From: Candidatus Aminicenantota bacterium
Lineage (GTDB): Bacteria; Acidobacteriota; Aminicenantia; UBA2199
DNA length: 5,463 nucleotides
Direction: 5' to 3'
Assembly (NCBI GenBank): GCA_030620255.1
Contig: JAUXFB010000122.1
Coordinates: 1-5,463 of the forward strand
Position numbers and translations under genes: made by a program
Part shown: in pieces, positions 1-5,463 of the stretch
Position numbering within the stretch: position 1 is the stretch's first letter
Layout: each line of letters opens with the position of its first letter
Notes under the pieces: model-generated
Seen by the model: only the letters and a program-made list of their open reading frames with translations
Told to the model about the DNA's origin: nothing
Database searches by the model: none

Positions 1-1550
1 CTATTAACTGCAGAATTTAATTTATTTCTTAGTTTGGAAGTGTTTTTTATTTTTTGTAATATTTTAAGTTCTAATTCAGCTGACTGAATATCTTCATTTC
101 CTAAATGAAGAAAGCCTAAGAGAAAATGAATATTTGGATTATCAGGTTCTATAAGAATTGCCTTGTTCAGTAAACTAATCCCGTGAGTCCAACTTTGAAC
201 TACTATATAAGAAGTTGCAAGTCCGAGATAGGGCTCTATATAATCTGGATCTATTTCAATAGCATTTTTAAAAGCAAATATTGCTTTCCTGTTCTTTGAA
301 AGGCTTGCATAACTGATGCCAAGAAAATAGTAAGCTTCTGCTTTGTTGAAATAATCTGCTGCATGCTCTAATATCTTAATAGCACTTTTGTATCTTTTCA
401 AATAGATATAAGTCGCTCCGAGCTTGATTAAGGAATTCTCATGGTTTTGATCAATACTTAATGCCTTTTTAAATGAATCAATACTTTCTTCTTGCATATT
501 CAAGGTTATGTACGTGACTCCAAGCTCATAATAGGCCTCGACATATTCTGAATCTAAGTATATAGCTTGTTTTAGTTGTTCTATAGAGTCGGTTGAGTGA
601 TTTTTTCTTAAACAAACTCCTAAATAGAAATAAGCTTTTGCGTTTTGGAGGTTATCTTTAATGGCTTCTTTAAAATATTTAATAGCATTTTCGTAATCTT
701 TAGTTTCAAATAAAGCTAATCCTTTGTCAAAGTTGGTGTCAAAAGTTTTTAACTCTTCATCATCAATAGAACCTAATCTTGCTAATTTTTTGCTTTTATT
801 TGAGATTAATTTTTTAACTTTTGAAATTGGAATTGCAAAGTTTAAATTTTGACCTTTTATCATCTGAAAAGCTGCCACACCTATAACTTCCCCCTTTATA
901 TTTAAAACTGGACTTCCACTTGAGCCCGGTGATATTGGTGATGTTATCTGAATTACATTTCCAAAAGGTTTAATTTCTCTTTTAGCTGATACTATACCAT
1001 CAGATACAGTGGATTCAAGCCCCAAAGGGTTACCGATCACTATAATTTTTTCCCCAACACTTGGTAATTTATTGCTTATTTTAAGAGGTTTCCAATCTGC
1101 TTTTTTATTTCCAATCTTAAGAAGTACAAGGTCAGCCTTATAATCTTTATCAAGAAACTGATCAACTGTATAAACTTTATGATTTAATTTTATTTGAGCC
1201 TTTTCTGCACCCCTAAATACATGAAGGCTGCTAACAATGTACCCTTTTGAATTAATTATAAATCCTGTACCTTGCCCGAGAGCATTACCGTTTTTATCAA
1301 AAGTAGAAATTAGGACAATTGATTTTTGAACCTCTTTTATCATACCCGGTAGATCTGTTGTTATTTTCTTTAGTTTGCTCTCATCAACTTTCAAAATAGT
1401 TTTCTTTTCATATAAAGGTTTAGATTCGTTTTTTTTTGAGTTGGATTTATTAATAAACCAGTAGCCTGATATAGCAAGGAAAATAATAGATATAATAATT
1501 GTCCCTATTCTTTTTCTTCTTTTTTCGTAACTTTCTCTTTGAAACTGCAT
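1..1550 (-). CDS. Membrane-anchored HtrA-like (S1C) serine protease with C-terminal TPR repeats, 3' end cut by window edge
   Basis: This open frame starts at ATG 1550-1548 and runs without a stop for 516 codons to the left edge, so the C-terminus is missing. A GAGAGG Shine-Dalgarno sits 6 bases before the ATG. Residues 10-14 are basic (KRRKR) and are followed by a hydrophobic segment at about 15-33, which suggests a single-pass anchor with the rest outside the cytoplasm. The protease domain covers about 65-255. The trypsin-like triad is His110 (SSLHVFRGA), Asp140 (ADLVLLKI) and Ser211 (PGSSGSPVLN), and the His-Asp spacing of 30 matches DegP. Also typical are GTGFII (94-99), VIGNPLGLESTVSDGIVSA (171-189) and NFAIPI (237-242). 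No PDZ domain follows. Instead about seven 34-residue TPR units span roughly 270-505, with repeats such as AYYFLGISYASL and AIEIDPDY. The family degrades or senses damaged envelope proteins; substrate choice through the TPRs is inferred. The fold is near certain, the cellular role is not. Confidence 0.93.
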   Translation of the reverse strand, partial: MQFQRESYEKRRKRIGTIIISIIFLAISGYWFINKSNSKKNESKPLYEKKTILKVDESKLKKITTDLPGMIKEVQKSIVLISTFDKNGNALGQGTGFIINSKGYIVSSLHVFRGAEKAQIKLNHKVYTVDQFLDKDYKADLVLLKIGNKKADWKPLKISNKLPSVGEKIIVIGNPLGLESTVSDGIVSAKREIKPFGNVIQITSPISPGSSGSPVLNIKGEVIGVAAFQMIKGQNLNFAIPISKVKKLISNKSKKLARLGSIDDEELKTFDTNFDKGLALFETKDYENAIKYFKEAIKDNLQNAKAYFYLGVCLRKNHSTDSIEQLKQAIYLDSEYVEAYYELGVTYITLNMQEESIDSFKKALSIDQNHENSLIKLGATYIYLKRYKSAIKILEHAADYFNKAEAYYFLGISYASLSKNRKAIFAFKNAIEIDPDYIEPYLGLATSYIVVQSWTHGISLLNKAILIEPDNPNIHFLLGFLHLGNEDIQSAELELKILQKIKNTSKLRNKLNSAVN

Positions 1551-1591
1551 ATTATACCTCTCTTATAATTCCTTATGAAAAAAACATATTA

Positions 1592-1620
1592 ATATTAAAT
1601 GAAATATTTTTATATTTCAA
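1592..1620 (-). promoter_or_regulatory. Sigma70-type promoter of the protease gene
   Basis: Read on the minus strand, TTGAAA (1620-1615) is followed by exactly 17 bases and then TAATAT (1597-1592). Each box differs from the sigma70 consensus at few positions. Transcription would start near 1585 and give a leader of about 35 bases that contains the Shine-Dalgarno. In such AT-rich DNA chance matches are common, but the placement fits the gene well. Confidence 0.6.
1600..1619. repeat. Perfect 8-base inverted repeat with 4-base spacer, possible operator
   Basis: TGAAATAT (1600-1607), TTTT, then ATATTTCA (1612-1619) form a perfect palindrome. It covers five bases of the proposed -35 box (1615-1619) and most of the spacer of the protease promoter, a position where a dimeric repressor would block RNA polymerase. 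The symmetry is seen directly. The operator role is inferred, and an AT-only hairpin of this size would be weak in RNA. Confidence 0.4.
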
Positions 1621-1696
1621 TAGCTTTAGTCCAATTTTTAAAATTTAAAGTAAAATACAAATTATTTTTTATTGTAATGAAATTTAACAATTTGAT

Positions 1697-1729
1697 CTAT
1701 TGACATTTATTTTTCTTTATACTATTGAC
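1697..1729 (+). repeat. 8-base direct repeat CTATTGAC, 25 bases apart
   Basis: CTATTGAC occurs at 1697-1704 and again at 1722-1729, upstream of the HU gene. Each copy holds a TTGAC core that can serve as a -35 box, so the repeat may mark tandem promoters or paired binding sites. It is too short to exclude chance. Confidence 0.35.
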
Positions 1730-1753
1730 TTTATAAGTAATTTAATGTAAATT
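1700..1753 (+). promoter_or_regulatory. Promoter region for the HU-tRNA-thrS operon, two overlapping candidates
   Basis: Candidate one is TTGACA (1700-1705), 17 bases, then TATTGA (1723-1728), with a perfect -35 but a poor -10. Candidate two is TTGACT (1725-1730), 17 bases, then TAAATT (1748-1753), which would start transcription near 1760, just ahead of the HU Shine-Dalgarno. A TATACT at 1718-1723 lies too close to TTGACA (12 bases) to pair with it. I cannot choose between the two. That a promoter lies here is supported by the divergent gene arrangement. Confidence 0.45.
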
Positions 1754-1781
1754 AAAGCTTTTAAAAAGGAGGAGATGAAAT

Positions 1782-2057
1782 ATGAATAAGAATGAATTAG
1801 TAATTCAAATGGCAAAAAAAACAGGTGTTACTAAAAGCAATGCCTTTAAGGTTATAGATGCTTTTGTTGATGTTGTTTCCGTAGAATTAAGTAAAAACGA
1901 TGGTAATCTTACTATTGTTGGCTTTGGCACATATAAGACAATAGAAAAAAAGAAAAAGAAAGGTAGAAACCCAAGAACAGGCGAAGAGATCATAATACCA
2001 AAGAAAAGGGTAGTGAAATTTGTTCCTGGTAAAAAATTAAAGGAACTTGTTAGATAA
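1782..2057 (+). CDS. hup: HU-family DNA-binding (nucleoid) protein
   Basis: This is a 91-residue histone-like protein, the usual HU length. It acts as a dimer that bends and packages DNA in the nucleoid. Residues 1-41 are the helical dimerisation part (MNKNELVIQMAKKTG start). GFGTY (47-51) begins the beta-ribbon region. The DNA-binding arm carries the family signature GRNPRTGEE (61-69), with Pro64 at the tip position that intercalates into DNA, and the protein ends in the standard VPGKKLKELV. A run of five lysines (56-60) precedes the arm and makes it more basic than usual. The start is fixed by a strong AAAGGAGGAG site at 1765-1774. I prefer HU to IHF because of the ordinary HU arm sequence and the lack of IHF-specific extensions; the alpha/beta subtype cannot be told. 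The tRNA begins 21 bases after the stop, with no terminator between. Confidence 0.96.
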   Translation: MNKNELVIQMAKKTGVTKSNAFKVIDAFVDVVSVELSKNDGNLTIVGFGTYKTIEKKKKKGRNPRTGEEIIIPKKRVVKFVPGKKLKELVR

Positions 2058-2078
2058 TTTGTGAGAGATCTGTTTTAT

Positions 2079-2154
2079 AGGTGCGTAGCTCAGTTCTGGT
2101 TAGAGTGCTACCTTGACACGGTAGAGGTCGGCGGTTCGAGCCCGCCCGCGCCTA
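2079..2154 (+). tRNA. tRNA-Val, anticodon GAC
   Basis: The 76-base gene folds fully. The acceptor stem is 2079-2085 with 2147-2153 (A1-T72 and a G-T wobble at 4:69). The D stem is GCTC (2088-2091) with GAGT (2103-2106), with its G-T wobble at 10:25. The anticodon stem is CTACC/GGTAG (2108-2112, 2120-2124) around loop TTGACAC, and the anticodon is GAC at 2115-2117. A 5-base variable loop follows, then the T stem GGCGG/CCGCC around TTCGAGC. The discriminator is A2154. GAC reads the valine codons GTC and GTT. The next bases are TTC, so CCA is not encoded and must be added by tRNA nucleotidyltransferase. The gene is much richer in GC than its surroundings, as expected for a structural RNA. It lies on the coding strand between hup and thrS and has no promoter of its own that I can see. 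Confidence 0.97.
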
Positions 2155-2169
2155 TTCCGAACTTATTTA

Positions 2170-3963
2170 ATGAATAAAAAAAGAAATGATGTAATTCTAA
2201 GTGAAATAGATGGTGAACCAAAAGAGTCAGAGAGTCTTGAAGTATATAGACATTCATGCGCACATCTATTAGCTCAAGCTGTAACTGAGTTATTCCCTAA
2301 TACTCAATATGGAATAGGACCAGCATATGAGAATGGATTTTACTATGATTTTATCACACAGAGACCATTTTCTCCGGAAGATATTGAATTAATATCAAAA
2401 AGAATGAAACATATTGTCAAGCAAAATTTAAAAATTGAAGGGATGGCGTGGACAAAGCAAAAAGCAATTGATTATTTTAGCTCAAAAGATCAATTTTTAA
2501 AAGTAGAATTAATTGAAGAAAAAGTTGTGACAAATGAAGTTTCATTATATAAACAGGGAGATTTTGTTGATTTTTGTAAAGGTCCTCATTTACCATCAAC
2601 TTCATATTTAAAATATTTCAAACTATTATCAGTAGCAGCTTCTTTATGGAAAGGTGATGAGAATAATCAATCCATGCAGCGTATATATGGAGCTGTATAT
2701 CCTACTCTTGAAGGGTTAAATGAACATTTGAAATTTTTAAAAGAGGCAAAAGAGAGAGATCACAGGAAATTAGGTAAATCACTTGATCTTTTTTCAATTC
2801 AGAATGATATTGGTGCTGGACTTGTATTATGGCATCCAAAGGGAAGTATAATAAGGCATGAAATTGAACAATTTTGGACAGAAGAACATTTAAAGAATGG
2901 TTATAAATTGCTATATACACCTCATATTGCAAAGATAGATTTATGGCAAACGAGTGGCCATCTTGATTTTTACAAAGATAATATGTTTACTCCAATTGAG
3001 TTTGATAATACTCAATACCAATTAAGACCAATGAATTGCCCATTTCATATGGTTGTTTTTAAATCAAAAAATCGTAGTTATAGAGATATGCCTATTAAAT
3101 GGGCTGAACTTGGAACTGTTTACAGATATGAAAGAAAGGGTGTACTTCATGGTTTGATGAGAGTTAGAGGCTTTACACAGGATGATGCGCATATTTTTTG
3201 TACTCAGGAACAACTTGAGCATGAAATTAAAGAATTAATTGGTTTTAGCCTTAGAATATTAGGCACTTTTGGTTTTAAAGATTTAGATATTTATCTCTCA
3301 ACAAGACCTGATAAATATGTGGGAGAATTAGAAGACTGGGAATTGGCAACAGCTGCACTTAAAAATTCATTAGATAAGAATAATGTTGAGTATAGAGTTG
3401 ATTCTGGTGAGGGTGTTTTTTATGGACCTAAAATTGATATAAAAGTTAAAGATGTTTTAAAACGTTCATGGCAATGTACAACCATTCAAGTTGATTTTAA
3501 TCTTCCAAAAAGGTTTAATTTAAAATATTCTGATAATTCAGGAAAGATCAAGCAGCCAATAATGATACACAGGGCTTTATTAGGATCTTTAGAAAGATTT
3601 TTTGGAATCCTTATTGAACATTATGCTGGATTTTTCCCGTTATGGTTATCACCCGTACAAGCTATAGTTGTTCCAATTACAGATAAAAATATTGAATATG
3701 CAAAAATTGTATACAATAAGATTAATGAGGATAATATAAGGGTTGAATTAGATCAAAGAAGCGAAGGTGTTGGAAAGAAAATAAGAGACTCAGAATTACA
3801 AAAAATACCTTATATAATTGTTGTTGGGGATGAAGAACAGAGAAATAACAACATATCTTTTAGAATTCACAAAAAAGGTGATCAGGGGAATATAGATCTT
3901 AATCATTTTATAAAAGGAGTAAAAAAAATAATTATGGAAAAGAGTTCAAATTATGAAGTATAG
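2170..3963 (+). CDS. thrS: Threonyl-tRNA synthetase lacking the N-terminal TGS domain
   Basis: This class II synthetase joins threonine to tRNA-Thr using ATP and edits mischarged serine. At 597 residues it is shorter than E. coli ThrRS (642). The conserved EVYRHSCAHLL begins at residue 24 instead of about 70, so the TGS domain is absent. The editing domain (about 24-200) keeps its key residues: His28 and His32 of HSCAH, and Cys136 and His140 of FCKGPH. The catalytic core keeps all three zinc ligands: Cys290 (RPMNCP), His341 (DDAHIFC) and His467 (MIHRA). Motif 2 is YRYERKGVLHGLMRVRGFTQ with Arg319, and motif 3 is HRALLGSLERFFG. The anticodon-binding domain runs from about 495 to the end (VDQR-like and VVGDEE segments). 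The ATG follows the tRNA by 15 bases with no Shine-Dalgarno, but no other standard start precedes the conserved region. It overlaps infC by 11 bases. TGS-less ThrRS is known from other lineages such as cyanobacteria. Confidence 0.98.
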   Translation: MNKKRNDVILSEIDGEPKESESLEVYRHSCAHLLAQAVTELFPNTQYGIGPAYENGFYYDFITQRPFSPEDIELISKRMKHIVKQNLKIEGMAWTKQKAIDYFSSKDQFLKVELIEEKVVTNEVSLYKQGDFVDFCKGPHLPSTSYLKYFKLLSVAASLWKGDENNQSMQRIYGAVYPTLEGLNEHLKFLKEAKERDHRKLGKSLDLFSIQNDIGAGLVLWHPKGSIIRHEIEQFWTEEHLKNGYKLLYTPHIAKIDLWQTSGHLDFYKDNMFTPIEFDNTQYQLRPMNCPFHMVVFKSKNRSYRDMPIKWAELGTVYRYERKGVLHGLMRVRGFTQDDAHIFCTQEQLEHEIKELIGFSLRILGTFGFKDLDIYLSTRPDKYVGELEDWELATAALKNSLDKNNVEYRVDSGEGVFYGPKIDIKVKDVLKRSWQCTTIQVDFNLPKRFNLKYSDNSGKIKQPIMIHRALLGSLERFFGILIEHYAGFFPLWLSPVQAIVVPITDKNIEYAKIVYNKINEDNIRVELDQRSEGVGKKIRDSELQKIPYIIVVGDEEQRNNNISFRIHKKGDQGNIDLNHFIKGVKKIIMEKSSNYEV

Positions 3964-4519
3964 TAGAAGAATACCAATCAAGAAAAGACCACATAAGATA
4001 AACAATGAAATAAGAGCAACCCAGGTTAGGTTGATTGATGAGAACAAAAAGCAGCTTGGACTTATCCCTTTGAAAGAAGCTCTTGAAATAGCTGCAGAAA
4101 AGGAACTTGATTTAGTTGAGATTTCACCAAAAGCAAATCCACCTGTTTGCAGAATACTTGATTATGGTAAATATCTCTATTCAATACAAAAAAAAGCTCA
4201 TGAAGCCCAGAAACAACAGAGGAAAATTCACATTAAGGAAATAAAATTTACTCCAGCAATTGGAGCACATGATATTGAAGTTAAACTAAAAAAAATAAAA
4301 CAGTTCCTTAAAGAGGGTAATAAGGTCAAAATTACAATATGGCTAAGAGGTAGACAGAAGAGGAAGCCAGAGATGTTGGGTGTTATGACCACAAAGATTA
4401 TAGATATATTAAAAGATATATCTGAAATTGAGACAAACCCAAAGAGAGAAAGATGGAGTAATTATATACTTATAGGACAAAAAAAAGGAGGAAAAGATGC
4501 CGAAACTAAAAACTCATAG
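3953..4519 (+). CDS. infC: Translation initiation factor IF-3
   Basis: IF3 binds the 30S subunit, keeps 50S away and checks the initiator tRNA and start codon. The 188-residue length is normal. The N-domain (about 16-78) carries [13 protein letters not shown] and the signature [24 protein letters not shown] (53-76). A lysine- and glutamine-rich linker follows (79-95). The C-domain starts at IKEIKFTP (94-101) and includes [17 protein letters not shown] and the LRGR turn (131-134). After that turn the family's usual E-MAH is replaced by Q-KRK (135-138), and the ending [12 protein letters not shown] diverges from the usual MIMVLAPK. The chosen ATG is the only ATG near the conserved region. A purine stretch GGAAAAGAG (3936-3944) ends 8 bases before it, and the in-frame codon just upstream is ATT, the rare start used by E. 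coli infC. The gene overlaps thrS by 11 bases and rpmI by 23, which suggests coupled translation. Confidence 0.96.
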   Translation: MKYSRRIPIKKRPHKINNEIRATQVRLIDENKKQLGLIPLKEALEIAAEKELDLVEISPKANPPVCRILDYGKYLYSIQKKAHEAQKQQRKIHIKEIKFTPAIGAHDIEVKLKKIKQFLKEGNKVKITIWLRGRQKRKPEMLGVMTTKIIDILKDISEIETNPKRERWSNYILIGQKKGGKDAETKNS

Positions 4520-4694
4520 AGGCGCAAAAAAAAGGTTTAGTTTTACTGCTAAAGGTAAAATAAAAAGAAGTAAAGCTTTTGCTTCTCATCTTCTTACTAA
4601 AAAAAGTAAGAAAAGAAAGAGAAACTTAAAAAAACCAACGCTTGTTGTAAAAGAGGAATTTAAAAGAGTAAAAGATTTATTACCGAATTCATAA
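4497..4694 (+). CDS. rpmI: Large ribosomal subunit protein bL35
   Basis: This is a 65-residue, very basic protein of the 50S subunit, with the normal bL35 length. It shows the family pattern throughout: [14 protein letters not shown] at the start, [18 protein letters not shown] in the middle (about 20-37), KRKRNLKKP (39-47) and KRVKDLLP at the end. A strong GGAGG (4487-4491) lies 5 bases before the ATG and is itself coding sequence for the end of infC. The first 23 bases overlap infC. This is the second gene of the conserved infC-rpmI-rplT trio, and rplT follows after 12 bases. Confidence 0.97.
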   Translation: MPKLKTHRGAKKRFSFTAKGKIKRSKAFASHLLTKKSKKRKRNLKKPTLVVKEEFKRVKDLLPNS

Positions 4695-4706
4695 CTGGAG
4701 GAGAAA

Positions 4707-5060
4707 ATGCCAAGAGTAACAAGAGGAAACAAAAAGTTATTAAGAAGAAAAAAAATATTAAAACTAGCAAAGGGATACTTTGGTGCAAAAAGGAAAAATT
4801 ACAGAAGTGCAAAAGAGTCTGTTGAAAAAGCTCTAACTTATTCATATCGAGACAGAAGGAATAGAAAAAGAGACTTTAGAAAATTATGGAATATAAGAAT
4901 AAGTGCAGCTGCAAGGAAATATGACATAAATTATTCAAAATTTATATATGGGCTGAAAAAAGCTGATATTACCTTAAATAGAAAAATTCTTTCTAACATG
5001 GCTATAACAGAGCCTGATTCTTTTAAAGAAATCGTTGAAAAAGCAAAAACATACATATGA
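4707..5060 (+). CDS. rplT: Large ribosomal subunit protein bL20
   Basis: This 117-residue protein is needed early in 50S assembly and binds 23S rRNA. The length is the family norm. The long basic N-terminal extension (1 to about 58) has MPRVTRGNKKLLRRKKILKL, GYFGAKRKNYRSAKESVEKA and YRDRRNRKRDFR. The globular C-domain (about 60-117) begins LWNIRISAAARKYDINYSKFI and continues GLKKADITLNRKILSNMAI, all typical of bL20. GGAGGAG (4697-4703) gives a clear start, with GGAGG 5 bases before the ATG. In other bacteria bL20 represses this operon by binding its mRNA. I see no recognisable L20-binding leader here, since infC directly follows thrS. The stop codon overlaps the pheS start as ATGA. Confidence 0.98.
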   Translation: MPRVTRGNKKLLRRKKILKLAKGYFGAKRKNYRSAKESVEKALTYSYRDRRNRKRDFRKLWNIRISAAARKYDINYSKFIYGLKKADITLNRKILSNMAITEPDSFKEIVEKAKTYI

Positions 5061-5463
5061 TTGATGAATTAAAAAAAGAGATTGAAAAAGTTAAAAAAGG
5101 TTTTCTGCAGGGAATAGATCAGATTCTATCAAAAGATGATCTTAAAAAGCTAAGGGATAAATATACGAGTAGAAAAAACGGGGTTTTGACTGAATTTATG
5201 CATAATTTAAAGAAAGTATCAAAAGACCTTAGACCGGTTGCAGGACAGGCAATTAACGAGCTTAAATTAATTATTGAAGATAAATTTAAGGAAACTGAGA
5301 AAACTCTTATTTCTAAAGTATATGAGAGAGTTGATTATTCTTTACCGGAGTTTGATTTTTCTGTTGGATATTCGCATATTTTGTCTAGTATATTAACAGA
5401 AATCGAAGATATCTTTTTGAATTCAGGATATGAAATAGCATATGGATTTGAAGTGGAATCAGA
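5057..5463 (+). CDS. pheS: Phenylalanyl-tRNA synthetase alpha subunit, 3' part beyond the window
   Basis: Only the first 135 codons are present; the frame is open to the right edge. PheS pairs with PheT in an alpha2-beta2 enzyme that charges tRNA-Phe. The N-terminal coiled-coil region (1 to about 90) is lysine-rich and contains YTSRKNGVLTEFM (36-48), matching the family's YLGKKG-LT segment, then LRPVAGQAINELK (58-70). From 95 on, SLPEFDFSVGYSHILSSILTEIEDIF corresponds to the start of the catalytic core. The usual G-HP of that segment reads GYSHIL here, so the proline is replaced. The catalytic motifs 2 and 3 lie outside the window. The ATG overlaps the rplT stop (ATGA), and there is no Shine-Dalgarno, so translation is probably coupled to rplT. 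pheT would be expected next, though this cannot be seen. Confidence 0.93.
   Translation, partial: MIDELKKEIEKVKKGFLQGIDQILSKDDLKKLRDKYTSRKNGVLTEFMHNLKKVSKDLRPVAGQAINELKLIIEDKFKETEKTLISKVYERVDYSLPEFDFSVGYSHILSSILTEIEDIFLNSGYEIAYGFEVES

Noticed and set aside
1..6. TAATAG at the left edge looking like the stop of the protease gene
   Set aside because: In the protease frame these bases read GTT AAT AG, so the stop is out of frame and the gene continues beyond the window.
1620..1700. Small gene or RNA in the AT-rich divergent region
   Set aside because: No supported start with a ribosome site and no stable stem; the A/T runs look like ordinary promoter-region DNA.
1805..1993. Minus-strand reading frame inside hup
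   Set aside because: It lies fully antisense to a clear HU gene, is rich in phenylalanine from the lysine codons on the other strand, and has no recognisable family pattern.
2079..2154. tRNA as an integration site for a mobile element
   Set aside because: No repeated tRNA 3' end, integrase or phage-like gene lies nearby, and conserved thrS follows at once.
2058..2169. T-box or other riboswitch, or a terminator, ahead of thrS
   Set aside because: The 21- and 15-base gaps around the tRNA have no room for a leader structure; AGATCT at about 2067-2072 is only a 6-base palindrome without a hairpin stem or clean T run.
2702..2932. Minus-strand reading frame inside thrS
   Set aside because: It is antisense to conserved ThrRS codons and shows no ribosome site or domain.
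3900..3955. bL20-type autoregulatory leader before infC
   Set aside because: infC overlaps the end of thrS, so there is no non-coding leader, and I see no stable hairpin in this AT-rich stretch.
4660..4845. Minus-strand frame across rpmI-rplT that looks like a hydrophobic membrane peptide
   Set aside because: The hydrophobic run is the mirror of lysine/arginine-rich ribosomal protein codons, a known artefact.

Overview
The window is AT-rich bacterial chromosomal DNA with long A and T runs; only the tRNA is GC-rich. It holds two transcription units pointing away from each other across a 231-base divergent region (1551-1781).

Left unit, minus strand (1-1550): one long reading frame, cut by the window edge, that encodes a membrane-anchored HtrA/DegP-type serine protease. 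The usual PDZ domains are replaced by about seven TPR repeats. It has a good sigma70-type promoter (TTGAAA, 17 bases, TAATAT), and a perfect inverted repeat lies across the -35 end and spacer of that promoter.

Right unit, plus strand (about 1700-5463): an HU-family nucleoid protein, tRNA-Val(GAC), thrS, infC, rpmI, rplT and the 5' part of pheS. Every gap is short (21, 15 and 12 bases) or is an overlap (11, 23 and 4 bases). No terminator is visible anywhere in it, so the simplest reading is one long translation-machinery operon read from the HU promoter. The products cover nucleoid packaging, valine decoding, charging of tRNA-Thr, translation initiation (IF3), two large-subunit proteins (bL35, bL20) and the alpha chain of phenylalanyl-tRNA synthetase. 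IF3, bL35 and bL20 form a widely conserved cluster.

Organism: a low-GC bacterium, probably Gram-negative, because it carries a periplasm-type HtrA protease. The order tRNA-Val, thrS, infC, rpmI, rplT, pheS resembles what I recall of deltaproteobacterial and related phyla (Geobacter-like). This is an inference from gene order, not an identification. The tRNA gene lacks an encoded CCA, which argues against a typical gammaproteobacterium.

The right unit is mostly core housekeeping DNA. I see no phage, transposon, CRISPR or clear novel system. The points worth a second look are the TPR-fused protease and its palindromic promoter, a ThrRS without its TGS domain that starts 15 bases after a tRNA with no visible Shine-Dalgarno, and the start and stop arrangements of infC.
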